This document shows, one piece after another, positions 8,114-16,564 of a stretch of DNA of 64,000 bases. The notes beneath the pieces are model-generated. The model had not been told where the DNA came from, searched no databases, and worked only from the letters and a program-made list of their open reading frames with translations. The stretch covers positions 8,361 through 72,360 of the forward strand of contig JAGQRV010000018.1 in the NCBI GenBank assembly GCA_020425125.1, written 5' to 3'. Made by a program: the position numbers and the translations under genes. This DNA is from Paracoccaceae bacterium (GTDB lineage: Bacteria > Pseudomonadota > Alphaproteobacteria > Rhodobacterales > Rhodobacteraceae). How positions within the stretch are numbered: position 1 is the first letter of the stretch; each line of letters opens with the position of its first letter.

Positions 8114-9705
8114 CAGGCGGCCTTTCCGTCGATGCCGGCCATCAGCATGCCCAGTTCGGTTTCCGAGGTCTCGTGGGGCAGGCGTTCGCCCATGATACGG
8201 CCGTCGAACATCACCGCGATCCGATCCGAGAGCGAGAAGATCTCGTCGAGCTCGACGCTGACCAGCAGGATCGCCTTGCCGGCATCGCGCAATTGCACCA
8301 GGCGCTGGTGAATGAATTCGATGGCGCCGATATCGACGCCGCGGGTGGGCTGACCGACCAGCAGGAGATCGGGGTCGCGCTCGATCTCGCGCGCCAGAAC
8401 GATCTTCTGCTGGTTCCCGCCCGAGAAGCTCTTTGCGTGCAGCCAGCAATCCGTGGGCCGCACGTCGAAGCGCCGCATCTTGCCCTCGGTGTCCTCGCGC
8501 AGGGCCTGATTGTCCATCATGCCGCCGTGGCAATACTCCGGCACGAAATGATAGCCGAAGGCGGTGTTTTCCCACGCCGTGAAGTCGAGGATCAGGCCCA
8601 GCCGGTGGCGGTCCTCGGGCACGTGGGTGATGCCCGCCATCCGCCGAGCGCGTCCGTCCGAGCGCGGCCCCGACAGCGCCAGCGGCTGGCCGTTCAGCGT
8701 CACCGAGCCGCTACCCGGACGGATGCCGCCAAGCACTTCCAGCAGTTCGGACTGGCCGTTTCCGGCCACCCCGGCGACGCCGAGGATCTCGCCGGCCCGC
8801 ACCTCGAGACTGACTCCCTTCAGCCGCTCGACGCCCTTGCCGTCGGTGACCCGAAGGTTGTCCACCTTCAGCACGGTGGGGCCAAGCTTCGCCGGTGCCT
8901 TCTCGACCCTCAGCAGCACCTTGCGGCCGACCATCAGCTCGGCCAGTTCGGGCGGCGAGGTATGAGCGGTCTTCACTGTCGCCGTCATCTGGCCACGGCG
9001 CATCACGCTGACCGTGTCCGTCACATCCATGATCTCGCGCAGCTTGTGGGTGATCAGGATGATCGTCTTGCCCTCGTCCCGCAGCCCGCACAGAATGCGG
9101 AACAGGTGGTCGGCCTCGGCCGGCGTCAGCACCCCGGTGGGCTCGTCGAGGATGAGAATCTCGGCCTGCCGGTAGAGCGCCTTCAGGATCTCGACCCGCT
9201 GCTGCATGCCGACGCCGAGATCCTCGATCTTCGCGTCCGGATCCACGTTGAGTTCGTATTCGCGGGCCAGTTCGGTTAGAAGCTTCCGCGCCTTCGCGAG
9301 CGACGGGCGCAGCAGCGCACCCTCTTCGGCGCCGAGCACGACATTCTCCAGAACGCTGAAGTTCTCGACCAGCTTGAAATGCTGGAAGACCATGCCGATC
9401 CCGGCGCGGATTGCCGCCTGGCTGTCGTGAATGTCGGTCTTGCGGCCGCCGATCCGGATCTCGCCCGCATCGGCCTTGTAAAAGCCGTAGAGGATCGACA
9501 TCAGTGTCGATTTCCCGGCGCCGTTTTCGCCAATGATGCCGTGGATCGTTCCCTTTGCGACGGTCAGCGATATGCCCTTGTTCGCCTGGACCGGCCCGAA
9601 GGATTTCGAGATGCCGCGCAACTCGATTGCGGGGGGCGACGGGGCCCGGGTCCCGCCGCGCTCCCCGTCAGCCATCGCCGCGCTGCTGTCCGGTCCGGGC
9701 GCCAT
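8113..9705 (-). CDS. Double ABC ATPase of nucleoside-type importer
   Basis: A 530-residue protein with two ABC domains in tandem, as in NupO/YufO and sugar ATPases of the RbsA type. Domain 1 (about 25-260) has a canonical Walker A GENGAGKS, Q-loop FQHF and Walker B ILILDEPTGVLTP. Domain 2 (about 285-520) has a degenerate Walker A (GVAGNGQS, no lysine), an intact signature SGGNQQK, and an altered Walker B (LLVGQPTRGVD, Q for E), as is normal in this family, so one site probably does most of the hydrolysis. It energises the two permeases that follow. The true start could be the internal methionine at residue 11; neither has a strong binding site. Confidence 0.9.
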   Translation of the reverse strand: MAPGPDSSAAMADGERGGTRAPSPPAIELRGISKSFGPVQANKGISLTVAKGTIHGIIGENGAGKSTLMSILYGFYKADAGEIRIGGRKTDIHDSQAAIRAGIGMVFQHFKLVENFSVLENVVLGAEEGALLRPSLAKARKLLTELAREYELNVDPDAKIEDLGVGMQQRVEILKALYRQAEILILDEPTGVLTPAEADHLFRILCGLRDEGKTIILITHKLREIMDVTDTVSVMRRGQMTATVKTAHTSPPELAELMVGRKVLLRVEKAPAKLGPTVLKVDNLRVTDGKGVERLKGVSLEVRAGEILGVAGVAGNGQSELLEVLGGIRPGSGSVTLNGQPLALSGPRSDGRARRMAGITHVPEDRHRLGLILDFTAWENTAFGYHFVPEYCHGGMMDNQALREDTEGKMRRFDVRPTDCWLHAKSFSGGNQQKIVLAREIERDPDLLLVGQPTRGVDIGAIEFIHQRLVQLRDAGKAILLVSVELDEIFSLSDRIAVMFDGRIMGERLPHETSETELGMLMAGIDGKAA

Positions 9706-9711
9706 CCCGAC

Positions 9712-10707
9712 TTAGAAGGCCGGGCACTTGCCGTCGGTGGTGTAGTCGTGGACGCTGATCTCGCCCGAGATGATCTTCGCCTTCGCGTCGTCGACGGCAG
9801 TCTTCATTTCCGGTGTGATCAGGCTCGCATTGTACTCGTCGAGAGCCCAGTCCACGCCGCCATTGTCCAGCCCCATGACCTTGAGCCCGGTCTGGAAATC
9901 GCCGTCTCCGCCGGTCTTGAAGGCCTCGTAGACCGCATTGTCCACACGCTTGACCATCGAGGTCAGGACCTTGCCGGGATGCAGGTAATTCTGGTTGCTG
10001 TCGACGCCGATCGACAGGATGCCTTCATCCGCCGCAGCCTGCAGCACGCCGATGCCGGTCCCGCCTGCCGCCGCATAGACGACGTCAGAGCCCTGGGAAA
10101 TCTGCGTGCGGGTGAGTTCCCCGCCTGTGACCGGGTCGTTCCAGGCCGTCGGGGTCGTGCCTGTCATGTTGACGATCACCTTAGCGTCGGGGTTGACGTA
10201 TTTCACCCCCTGAGCATAGCCGCAGGCAAATTTCGAGATCAGGGGCACATCCATCCCGCCGACGAAGCTCACCGTTCCGGTCTTGGAGGCCATTGCTGCC
10301 AGCACGCCGACGAGGAAGCTTCCTTCGTGTTCCTGAAACACCACCGACTGCACGTTCGGCTGATCGACCACCATGTCGACGATGGTGAACATGGTATCTG
10401 GATAGTCCGGCGCGACCTCTTCGAGGGTCGAGGCGTTGGCAAAGCCCAGCACGACTACCGGGGTCGAACCGGTTTCGGCCATACGGCGCATGGATTGTTC
10501 CCGCTGCGCTTCCGACTGAAGTTCGGATTCACGGTATTTCTCGCCGGTCTCGCCTGCCCACCTTTGGGCGCCGTTATAGGCGCTTTCGTTGAACGACTTG
10601 TCGAACTTGCCGCCAAGGTCGATGATCAGGCCCGGTTCGGCGGCGGCTGCTCCGGCGGCGAGAGCAAGCGCCGCGGCGGCGCCGGCGAGCGAAGTCTGAA
10701 TGGTCAT
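9712..10707 (-). CDS. BMP family substrate-binding protein
   Basis: A 331-residue periplasmic binding protein of the BMP/PnrA/Med family, first gene of the importer operon. The ATG at 10707 is preceded by GGGAG and begins a good signal peptide (MTIQTSLAGAAAALALAAGA, cleavage near AAA-EPG) with no lipobox cysteine, so the protein is soluble and not a lipoprotein. The mature start LIIDLGGKFDKSFNESAYNG is the typical BMP N-terminus, including the DKSFN segment that contacts the base and ribose in PnrA-like proteins. Substrates of relatives are purine nucleosides; some alphaproteobacterial members bind other compounds. The ATPase gene starts six bases after the stop. Confidence 0.92.
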   Translation of the reverse strand: MTIQTSLAGAAAALALAAGAAAAEPGLIIDLGGKFDKSFNESAYNGAQRWAGETGEKYRESELQSEAQREQSMRRMAETGSTPVVVLGFANASTLEEVAPDYPDTMFTIVDMVVDQPNVQSVVFQEHEGSFLVGVLAAMASKTGTVSFVGGMDVPLISKFACGYAQGVKYVNPDAKVIVNMTGTTPTAWNDPVTGGELTRTQISQGSDVVYAAAGGTGIGVLQAAADEGILSIGVDSNQNYLHPGKVLTSMVKRVDNAVYEAFKTGGDGDFQTGLKVMGLDNGGVDWALDEYNASLITPEMKTAVDDAKAKIISGEISVHDYTTDGKCPAF

Positions 10708-10731
10708 GCGAAACTCCCGATGTTGGACTTT

Positions 10732-10750
10732 CTCCGCGCACTGCGCGGAG
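10732..10750. promoter_or_regulatory. Near-perfect GC-rich inverted repeat upstream of BMP gene
   Basis: CTCCGCGCA-C-TGCGCGGAG: nine-base arms around one base, 25 bases before the BMP start codon. There is no T run on either side, so it is not a normal terminator for the rimI-like gene ~110 bases upstream. It may be an operator or a hairpin in the 5' leader of the transporter mRNA. Confidence 0.4.
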
Positions 10751-10860
10751 CCGGGGTCGATTACCCGGTCGGATGAAGGAATAAGGGCGCAGGCCCGGCA
10801 GCCGGTCAATAGGCTTCTGCCGTAGTGCGGAATTCATCGCGTCGCAGCGTTTTCGGGCGG

Positions 10861-11271
10861 TCAGAGCGCCTTGGACATCACCAGCGCGTCGACCGGCGGC
10901 GCGCCTTCTCGGCGGTAATAGAAGCGGCGGCGGCCGACCTCGCGATAGGATGCGGCGCGGTAGAGCCGGATTGCCGGATCGTTGTCGGCGGCAACTTCAA
11001 GGAAGAGCGTCGCCGCCCCGCGACGCGCGGCATCACCCTCCAAAGCTGTCAGAAGGCTTCGGGCGCGGCCTTGCCGCCGATGTTCCGGCGCCACGGCAAG
11101 GGTCAGAAGCTCGGCTTCGTCCGCCACCACACGGCCAAGCGCGAAGCCTGCCGGATCGAATGCCGCGAAGACGCCTGGATCGGCAAGGAAGCCGGCGAAC
11201 TCGAGTTCCGTCCAGGGGCGGGGCGTGGTGAAGCAGCGGGCATGAAGCGCCGCCATCTCGGCAGGGATCAT
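10861..11271 (-). CDS. rimI: GNAT acetyltransferase, RimI-like
   Basis: A 136-residue GCN5-related N-acetyltransferase. The acetyl-CoA binding motif A is clear (LAVAPEHRRQGRARSLL, residues ~58-74: R/Q-x-x-G-x-A/R), followed by LFLEVAADNDPAIRLYRAASY, the RimI-type motif B. RimI acetylates the N-terminal alanine of ribosomal protein S18. The gene overlaps tsaB by ATGA, and the tsaB-rimI pairing is common in bacteria, which supports the assignment. It is slightly shorter than E. coli RimI (148 residues). Other N-terminal acetyltransferase targets remain possible. Confidence 0.82.
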   Translation of the reverse strand: MIPAEMAALHARCFTTPRPWTELEFAGFLADPGVFAAFDPAGFALGRVVADEAELLTLAVAPEHRRQGRARSLLTALEGDAARRGAATLFLEVAADNDPAIRLYRAASYREVGRRRFYYRREGAPPVDALVMSKAL

Positions 11272-11924
11272 CCGATCAGGCGGGGGGCGGCGTCCCGCGA
11301 TGGCGCGGCATCGGCCGGACGCAGATAGAGCGGGGCAGGGCGCATCGCCGGCTGGCCAAGCCGTTGCCGCGCGATCCGGGCGATGGCAACCGCCAGCGGA
11401 AAGACCGGCGGCGCCACCGGCCCGCCCGTGACAGCCGCGATCCGATCCGCTGCGTCGCCGGTGACGGCGGCCGTCGCCGGCAGACGGGCGGTCGCGATAT
11501 CTTCGGATGTCAGCATGACCGGCTGGGAACTGCCGGCTGCGTCGAAGGTCTGGAGGTAGAGCGCACCGCGCGGTGCCGCCACGGTCGAGACCACCGGACG
11601 CGGAAGGTCCAGCGCTTGCGCCTCAAGCCGGCTCACACCGACGGCGGGGCGGCCAAGCGCGAGCGACAATCCGCGGGCTGCGGCCACCGCGATGCGGATC
11701 CCGGTGAAGTTGCCCGGCCCCGAGCCGACCCCGATCCCGGCCAGATCGGCCCATGCCGTGCAGGTCTCGGCCAGCACGTCCTCGACAAGCGGGAACAGCC
11801 GCTCTGCCTGGCCCCGCCCCAAGTCCTCGCAGCGCTCCACATGCGTGGCGCCGAGAAGAAGCGCCACCGCGCAGCAGGGGCCGGACGTGTCGAAGGCCAG
11901 AACCGGTCCGGCACCCAGGTCCAT
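11268..11924 (-). CDS. tsaB: tRNA t6A biosynthesis protein TsaB
   Basis: A 218-residue ASKHA-fold protein (formerly YeaZ), the scaffold partner of TsaD in making threonylcarbamoyl-adenosine at position 37 of ANN-decoding tRNAs. Diagnostic features are the N-terminal LAFDTSGPCCAVALL, the GRGQAERLFPLVEDVL segment, and GVGSGPGNFTGIRIAVAAARGL (about 66-87), the family's signature. Like other TsaB proteins it lacks the metal-binding histidines of TsaD. It is co-transcribed with the rimI-like gene (ATGA overlap) and starts 14 bases after the nfu stop. Confidence 0.93.
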   Translation of the reverse strand: MDLGAGPVLAFDTSGPCCAVALLLGATHVERCEDLGRGQAERLFPLVEDVLAETCTAWADLAGIGVGSGPGNFTGIRIAVAAARGLSLALGRPAVGVSRLEAQALDLPRPVVSTVAAPRGALYLQTFDAAGSSQPVMLTSEDIATARLPATAAVTGDAADRIAAVTGGPVAPPVFPLAVAIARIARQRLGQPAMRPAPLYLRPADAAPSRDAAPRLIG

Positions 11925-11938
11925 TGCCGGGCGGGCCG

Positions 11939-12499
11939 TCAGAGCGCGACGGGCCGGACTTCCAGCACTTCAGGGATGTAGTGGCGCAGCAGGTTCTCGA
12001 TGCCCATCTTCAAGGTCAGGGTCGAGGACGGGCAGCCCGCGCAGGCGCCCTGCATGTGCAGATAGACCACGCCGCGGTCGAAGCCATGAAACGTGATGTC
12101 GCCGCCGTCCTGCGCAACTGCCGGACGCACCCGCGTATCGAGCAGTTCCTTGATCTGCCCCACGATCTCGGAATCCGGACCGTCATGCGCCGCATGTCCG
12201 GCGCTCTGTGCATCGCCCTCAATGGCGGGTTCGCCCGACTGGAAATGTTCCATCACCGCGCCGAGAACGGCGGGTTTGACATGCTCCCATTCGATCCCGT
12301 CGGCTTTCGTCACGGTGACGAAATCGGTGCCCAGAAACACGCCGGCCACACCGTCGACCGCAAAGATGCGCCGTGCCAGCGGCGATTTTTCCGCCGTGTC
12401 GGACGCCGGGAAATCGGCGGTTCCCGCTTCCAGAACGGACTGGCCGGGCAGGAATTTCAGTGTGGCCGGGTTCGGCGTGGATTCGGTCTGGATGAACAT
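11939..12499 (-). CDS. nfuA: Iron-sulfur scaffold/carrier protein (Nfu family)
   Basis: A 186-residue protein with an Nfu_N domain (MFIQTESTPNPATLKFLPG, residues 1-19, continuing to ~90) and a C-terminal NifU domain (about 110-186) with the cluster-binding CAGCPSS motif (C-x2-C). Such proteins receive a [4Fe-4S] cluster and pass it to target enzymes. The ATG at 12499 is preceded by GGAGG at good spacing; the frame is open further upstream but without support. A 13-base perfect palindrome lies 59 bases upstream of the start and could be its iron-responsive operator. tsaB follows on the same strand. Confidence 0.92.
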   Translation of the reverse strand: MFIQTESTPNPATLKFLPGQSVLEAGTADFPASDTAEKSPLARRIFAVDGVAGVFLGTDFVTVTKADGIEWEHVKPAVLGAVMEHFQSGEPAIEGDAQSAGHAAHDGPDSEIVGQIKELLDTRVRPAVAQDGGDITFHGFDRGVVYLHMQGACAGCPSSTLTLKMGIENLLRHYIPEVLEVRPVAL

Positions 12500-12557
12500 G
12501 GAAGATACCTCCGGGGCTGCGGGAGATATGCAATTCCTGACCCTGAAAGTCAAGAAT

Positions 12558-12570
12558 TGGAACTGTTCCA
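12558..12570. promoter_or_regulatory. Palindromic operator candidate upstream of nfuA
   Basis: TGGAAC-T-GTTCCA, a perfect 6-1-6 dyad located between usp and nfuA, 59-71 bases upstream of the nfuA start. With its flanks it reads TTGGAACTGTTCCAGA, which keeps the GAA-N3-TTC core of the alphaproteobacterial Irr (iron-control-element) motif. An Irr, IscR or other iron/Fe-S regulator is plausible; the identity is inferred. Confidence 0.45.
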
Positions 12571-12584
12571 GACTGGCGCGGAAC

Positions 12585-13040
12585 TTACGAAACCGCTTCC
12601 AGATCCTCCTTCGAGAGGCTCCCCGGCACGATCGTGACCGGGATCCGCAGATGCGCCGCACCCTTGGTGATCTTCGTCACCAGCGGACCGGGGCCGGACT
12701 TGTCGGTTCCCGCGCCCAGGACGAGAACCCCGATCTCGCGATCCTCGTTGATCTGCGCGATCACCTGATCGTAGGTGTCGCCCTCGCGGATCACCAGGGT
12801 CGGATCGACGCCCTGGCGGTCGCGCATCCATTTGGCGAAGACCTCGTAGTGGGCCTGAATGCGCTCTCGCGCCTCCTCGCGCATGATTTCGCCCACACCG
12901 ATCCAGTGCTGGAACTCCTCGGGTCGGATCACCGACAGGATCTGCACGCCGCCGCCGGTCTTCGCCGCACGCATGGCAGCGAAGCGCATGGCATTCAGGC
13001 ATTCGCGGCTGTCATCGAGGACGACAAGGAAGGTGCGCAT
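12585..13040 (-). CDS. Universal stress protein family (UspA-like)
   Basis: A 151-residue single-domain Usp. It begins MRTFLVVLDDSRECLNAMRFA, the usual strand with the conserved aspartate that caps the nucleotide site, and has VLVLGAGTDKSGPGPLVTKI and IPVTIVPGSL near the end, matching the G-x2-G-x9-G-S/T ATP-binding pattern only loosely (GAGTDKSGPGPLV). ATP binding is therefore uncertain. The ATG at 13040 is the first methionine that fits the family; the upstream extension of the frame is arginine-rich and unsupported. It sits between trpS and nfuA on the same strand, after a strong hairpin. Confidence 0.8.
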   Translation of the reverse strand: MRTFLVVLDDSRECLNAMRFAAMRAAKTGGGVQILSVIRPEEFQHWIGVGEIMREEARERIQAHYEVFAKWMRDRQGVDPTLVIREGDTYDQVIAQINEDREIGVLVLGAGTDKSGPGPLVTKITKGAAHLRIPVTIVPGSLSKEDLEAVS

Positions 13041-13131
13041 CGGGTCCGGCCTTTCGCGGCGACAATGCCCTCTTGCGGGTGTCCGGCGCAAGAGGCGGCG
13101 AAAGCCGTCCCGATCTGCGCGATCTGCGGGT

Positions 13132-13169
13132 CGCCCTGTCCCCCCGCGCAGGCCGGAGGGGACAGGGCG
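13132..13169 (-). terminator. Strong hairpin after trpS
   Basis: A perfect 12-bp GC-rich stem (13132-13143 with 13158-13169) around a 14-base loop, starting three bases past the trpS stop. No T run follows on either strand. It probably stabilises the trpS 3' end or causes termination/attenuation before usp. Confidence 0.65.
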
Positions 13170-13172
13170 CGT

Positions 13173-14225
13173 TCAGGTCAGGATGCCGACGATCTCGTAG
13201 GTTCGTTTCACGATCGGCTGGGCGATTGTCCGTGCGCGTTCGGACCCCTCGGTGAGGATCCGGTCGATTTCGGCCGGGTCCTGCATCAGGCGGGCCATTT
13301 CGGACGACAGCGGCGCCAGCTTGGCAACGGCCAGGTCGGCGAGCTGCGGCTTGAACTCCGCAAAGGGCTTCCCGGCGAACTCCGCCATGACCTCGGCGGC
13401 GCCGGTTTCGGCCAGCGCGGCATAGATGTTGACGAGGTTGCGCGCCTCGGGCCGGTCGACCAGACCGTCCAGCGTCTCGGGCAGGGGCTCGGGGTCGGTC
13501 TTCGCCTTGCGGATCTTCTTTGCGATCTCATCTGCACCGTCGGTCAGGTTGATCCGGCTCATGTCCGAGGGATCGGATTTCGACATCTTCTTGGTGCCGT
13601 CGCGAAGGCTCATCACCCGGGTCGCCACGCCTTCGATCACCGGTTCCGTCACCGGGAAGAAGTCGACGCCGTAATCGTTGTTGAACTTGATCGCGATGTC
13701 GCGGGTCAATTCCAGATGCTGCTTCTGGTCCTCGCCAACGGGCACCTTGGTGGCGTGGTAGACAAGGATGTCTGCGGCCATCAGGACCGGATAGGTGAAG
13801 AGCCCGACCGAGGCTTCCTCCTGGTTCTTGCCCGCCTTCTCCTTGAACTGGGTCATCCGCCGCATCCAGCCCATGCGCGCGACGCAGTTCAGCACCCAGG
13901 CGAGCTGGGCATGTTCGGGCACCCGCGCCTGATTGAAGAGGATCGACCTTTTCGGGTCGAGCCCGGCCGCCAGATAGCCGGCGGCCAGTTCACGTGTGGC
14001 GCGGGTCAGATCCTCGGGGTTCTGCCAGACGGTGATGGCGTGCATGTCGACGATGCAATAGAGCGTCTGGATGCCCGAATCCTGCATCTCGACGAAGCGT
14101 TTCACCGCGCCCAGATAGTTCCCGAGTTGCAGGTGGTTGGTCGGCTGGATGCCCGAAAGGACCCGCGGGGTGAAGGCGGCATTCGGGGTGTCGACCGGCC
14201 GGGATTGCGTTTGGACCGCATCCAT
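13173..14225 (-). CDS. trpS: Tryptophan-tRNA ligase
   Basis: A 350-residue class I aminoacyl-tRNA synthetase charging tRNA-Trp. The HIGH-type motif is HLQLGN (31-36) after SGIQPTN, and KMSKSDPS is present near residue 215. The adenylate-site segments [15 protein letters not shown] and [14 protein letters not shown] are typical of bacterial TrpRS. Length and domain order are normal. GGAG lies nine bases before the ATG. The gene diverges from the rhomboid-like gene over about 80 bases, which must hold both promoters. Confidence 0.97.
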   Translation of the reverse strand: MDAVQTQSRPVDTPNAAFTPRVLSGIQPTNHLQLGNYLGAVKRFVEMQDSGIQTLYCIVDMHAITVWQNPEDLTRATRELAAGYLAAGLDPKRSILFNQARVPEHAQLAWVLNCVARMGWMRRMTQFKEKAGKNQEEASVGLFTYPVLMAADILVYHATKVPVGEDQKQHLELTRDIAIKFNNDYGVDFFPVTEPVIEGVATRVMSLRDGTKKMSKSDPSDMSRINLTDGADEIAKKIRKAKTDPEPLPETLDGLVDRPEARNLVNIYAALAETGAAEVMAEFAGKPFAEFKPQLADLAVAKLAPLSSEMARLMQDPAEIDRILTEGSERARTIAQPIVKRTYEIVGILT

Positions 14226-14304
14226 CTTCGCTGTCTCCGTCTGGAAGTTGGTGAGCGCTTCGCTTATCCGCGGGGGGCGTCCAGGTCAATCGCGAGGACC
14301 CGCC

Positions 14305-15003
14305 ATGCCCGAGCCCCGATCGCTCCGCCCTGCGCCCGCCGGGCCCGTCCATCCGCTGCCGGCCTCCGTCATTGGGCTGGCGGTGGTGATCTTCGGCATC
14401 GAGGTCATGTTCGAACTGGCGCAGCGCGGCCTGCTGGGCGGCGGCGGAGGCCTTGGCTGGCGCGCGTCGGCAATCCGGGACTGGGCCTTCTTCGGGCAGG
14501 TCCAGCAGTGGATGCTCGCCAATCTGCGGTTCCCGCCCGATCTGATTGTGCGCTACGTCACCTATCCGCTCCTGCATCTGAGCTTCACCCATGCGGTCTT
14601 CGTCTGTGTCTTCATCCTGGCGATGGGCAAGATGGTGGGCGAGGCGATGGGAAACCTGGCGGTTCTCGCGATCTTCTTCGGCTCGTCCGTCGGCGGTGCG
14701 CTGGTCTATGGCTTCCTCGTCGATCCGTTTCCTCTGGTCGGCGGATTTCCCGGCGTCTACGGGCTGATCGGCGGCTACACCTTCCTGATGTGGCTCCGCG
14801 CCCGGGCGCTGAAGGAAAGCCAGCTCATGGCCTTCCGGCTGATTGCGTTCCTTCTGGGAATTCAGCTGCTGTTCGGGCTTCTGTTCGGCGCGCGCAAGGA
14901 CTGGCTCGCTGACCTGACCGGGTTCGCCTGCGGCTTCGGCCTCTCGTTCGTGGTCGTGCCCGGCGGGTGGGCGCGCCTCAAGGACGTGTTGCGCCGACGC
15001 TGA
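14305..15003 (+). CDS. Rhomboid-like membrane protein, catalytic residues absent
   Basis: A 232-residue protein with six to seven hydrophobic helices in rhomboid arrangement. TM2 keeps the paired histidines (HLSFTH, H91 and H96), and GVYGLIGGYTFLMWLRAR follows in the helix-4 region. The catalytic GxSG motif, however, reads GFPG (147-150, proline for serine), and the expected AHLGG of the last helix reads ADLTG (202-206, aspartate for histidine). It is thus probably a non-proteolytic rhomboid-fold protein. The ATG at 14305 has GAGGA at good spacing; the longer open frame overlaps trpS and is not used. It is convergent with murJ, five bases apart. Confidence 0.8.
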   Translation: MPEPRSLRPAPAGPVHPLPASVIGLAVVIFGIEVMFELAQRGLLGGGGGLGWRASAIRDWAFFGQVQQWMLANLRFPPDLIVRYVTYPLLHLSFTHAVFVCVFILAMGKMVGEAMGNLAVLAIFFGSSVGGALVYGFLVDPFPLVGGFPGVYGLIGGYTFLMWLRARALKESQLMAFRLIAFLLGIQLLFGLLFGARKDWLADLTGFACGFGLSFVVVPGGWARLKDVLRRR

Positions 15004-15007
15004 GCGT

Positions 15008-16564
15008 CTACCGTCCGGGTTTCGGCTTGCGGCGGAAGGCCCCTTTCAGCTCTCCAAGCGGCATGGCGCCAAGCAGATGCGCGAAGGCGAAATAGACTGC
15101 CCCGCCTCCTGCGACCAGACCGGCCAGCGCGAGATAGCGCAGGCCGTCGGTATGCAGCGCTCCGTCAAGTGCCCAGGCGCCGAACCAGAGTGCGATGCCC
15201 ATCAGCAGGGACGACACGATGAGCCGGGGCAGGCGATGACGGAAGCGGTCGTCGAAACGCACGACTTCGCCGAAGCCGCGGCTGCCCCGCCACAGGAACC
15301 AGATCATCGCCCACCCGGCAACGGTCGTGCCGATTGCGGCCGCCGGCCAACCGATCAATGGCGCCAGACCGATGGCGCAGACGGCGTTGATCAGCATTCC
15401 GCGGATCGCGTAGCGGAACGGCGACCAGGTGTCCGACCGGGCGTAGAAGAGCGGCTGGAACACCTTGTCGAGGACGAAGGCCGGCAGGCCGAGGCCGTAG
15501 ATCGCGGTGGCGAGTGCGGTGCCCGCAACGTCCTCGGCGGTGAAGCGTCCGCGCTGGAATAGGACCGACACCAGCGGTTCGGCGATCACCACCAGCGCGA
15601 CGGCGGCCGGAACCGTGAGGGCAAGCGAAACCTCACCCGCCCGGCTGAGCGCGTGGCGCCCGCCGGCCATGTCGCCGGCGGCCAGCCGCCGCGACAGTTC
15701 CGGCAGCAGCACGATGCCGACCGCGATCCCGACCACGCCGAGCGGCAGCTGGTAGAGCCGGTCGGCGGTGTACATCCAGTCGATGGCGCGGTCGAAATAG
15801 CTGGCCACCTGGCGCCCGACCAGAAGGTTGATCTGCACGACGCCGGTGGCCAGGGCGGCAGGGGCGGCGATCAGCGCAAGCTTGCGGACCTCGGGAGTGA
15901 GGCGCGGCCGGGACGGGAACATGGGAAAGCCATGCCGGGCCGCTGCGCGCCAGACCAGCATGAGTTGTGCAAGTCCGGCCACCGGCACCGACCAGACGAG
16001 CGCGAGCGCAACGTTGCTGTGCGTCAGCGCCGCAACGGTCAGGAACAGGATGAAGATGACGTTCAGGACCACGGGCGCGGCGGCGGCGGGGCCGAAATGC
16101 CCCGTGGCGTTCAGCACGCCGGAACTGAGCGCCGTCAGAGAGATGAAGAGGATGTAGGGAAAGCAGATCCGGCCGTAATCGACGGCCAGACCGAATTCCT
16201 CGTTGCCGACGAAACCGCTCGCCATGGCGAAGACCAGCAGCGGCATCGCGAGATGGGCCACCACGTTCAGCACGATCAGCACCCAGGTCAGCGCCGAGAA
16301 CGCCTCCTGCGCGAAGGCGGCGGGTGCATCGCCGGTTTCGAGCCGCTTGGCGAAGAGCGGCACGAAGGCCATGTTGAACGCCCCTTCGGCAAAGAAGCGG
16401 CGGAACATGTTCGGCAGCGTGAAGGCCACGATATAGGCCGAGTATTCGGTGCCGGTGCCCAGAAGTGCCACGATCATGGCATCGCGGATGAAGCCGAGAA
16501 CGCGGCTCAGCAGGGTCCATCCGCCGACGGTGACGAACCCCGTCAGCAATCTGATTGGCTTCAT
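15008..16564 (-). CDS. murJ: Lipid II flippase MurJ
   Basis: A 518-residue MATE/MOP-fold protein with about 14 membrane helices, which moves lipid II across the inner membrane in peptidoglycan synthesis. The N-terminus SRVLGFIRDAMIVALLG, then FTLPNMFRRFFAEGAFNMAFVPLF, is the MurJ hallmark; the arginines and glutamate here line the central cavity. Internal FDRAIDWMYTADRLYQLPLGVVG is also typical. The ATG overlaps the glnD stop by ATGA, an arrangement found in many Rhodobacteraceae. The short basic C-terminus ends FRRKPKPGR. Confidence 0.95.
   Translation of the reverse strand: MKPIRLLTGFVTVGGWTLLSRVLGFIRDAMIVALLGTGTEYSAYIVAFTLPNMFRRFFAEGAFNMAFVPLFAKRLETGDAPAAFAQEAFSALTWVLIVLNVVAHLAMPLLVFAMASGFVGNEEFGLAVDYGRICFPYILFISLTALSSGVLNATGHFGPAAAAPVVLNVIFILFLTVAALTHSNVALALVWSVPVAGLAQLMLVWRAAARHGFPMFPSRPRLTPEVRKLALIAAPAALATGVVQINLLVGRQVASYFDRAIDWMYTADRLYQLPLGVVGIAVGIVLLPELSRRLAAGDMAGGRHALSRAGEVSLALTVPAAVALVVIAEPLVSVLFQRGRFTAEDVAGTALATAIYGLGLPAFVLDKVFQPLFYARSDTWSPFRYAIRGMLINAVCAIGLAPLIGWPAAAIGTTVAGWAMIWFLWRGSRGFGEVVRFDDRFRHRLPRLIVSSLLMGIALWFGAWALDGALHTDGLRYLALAGLVAGGGAVYFAFAHLLGAMPLGELKGAFRRKPKPGR

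Noticed and set aside
7022-8575. Longer (517-residue) form of the first nucleoside permease
   Set aside because: The extra N-terminus is Arg-rich and lies inside the ATPase gene; the TGATG junction at 8113 gives the proper start.
12093-14912. 939-codon open frame on plus across nfuA, usp, trpS and the rhomboid-like gene
   Set aside because: It crosses four well-supported genes, and its sequence has no domain except where it joins the real rhomboid-like frame at the end.
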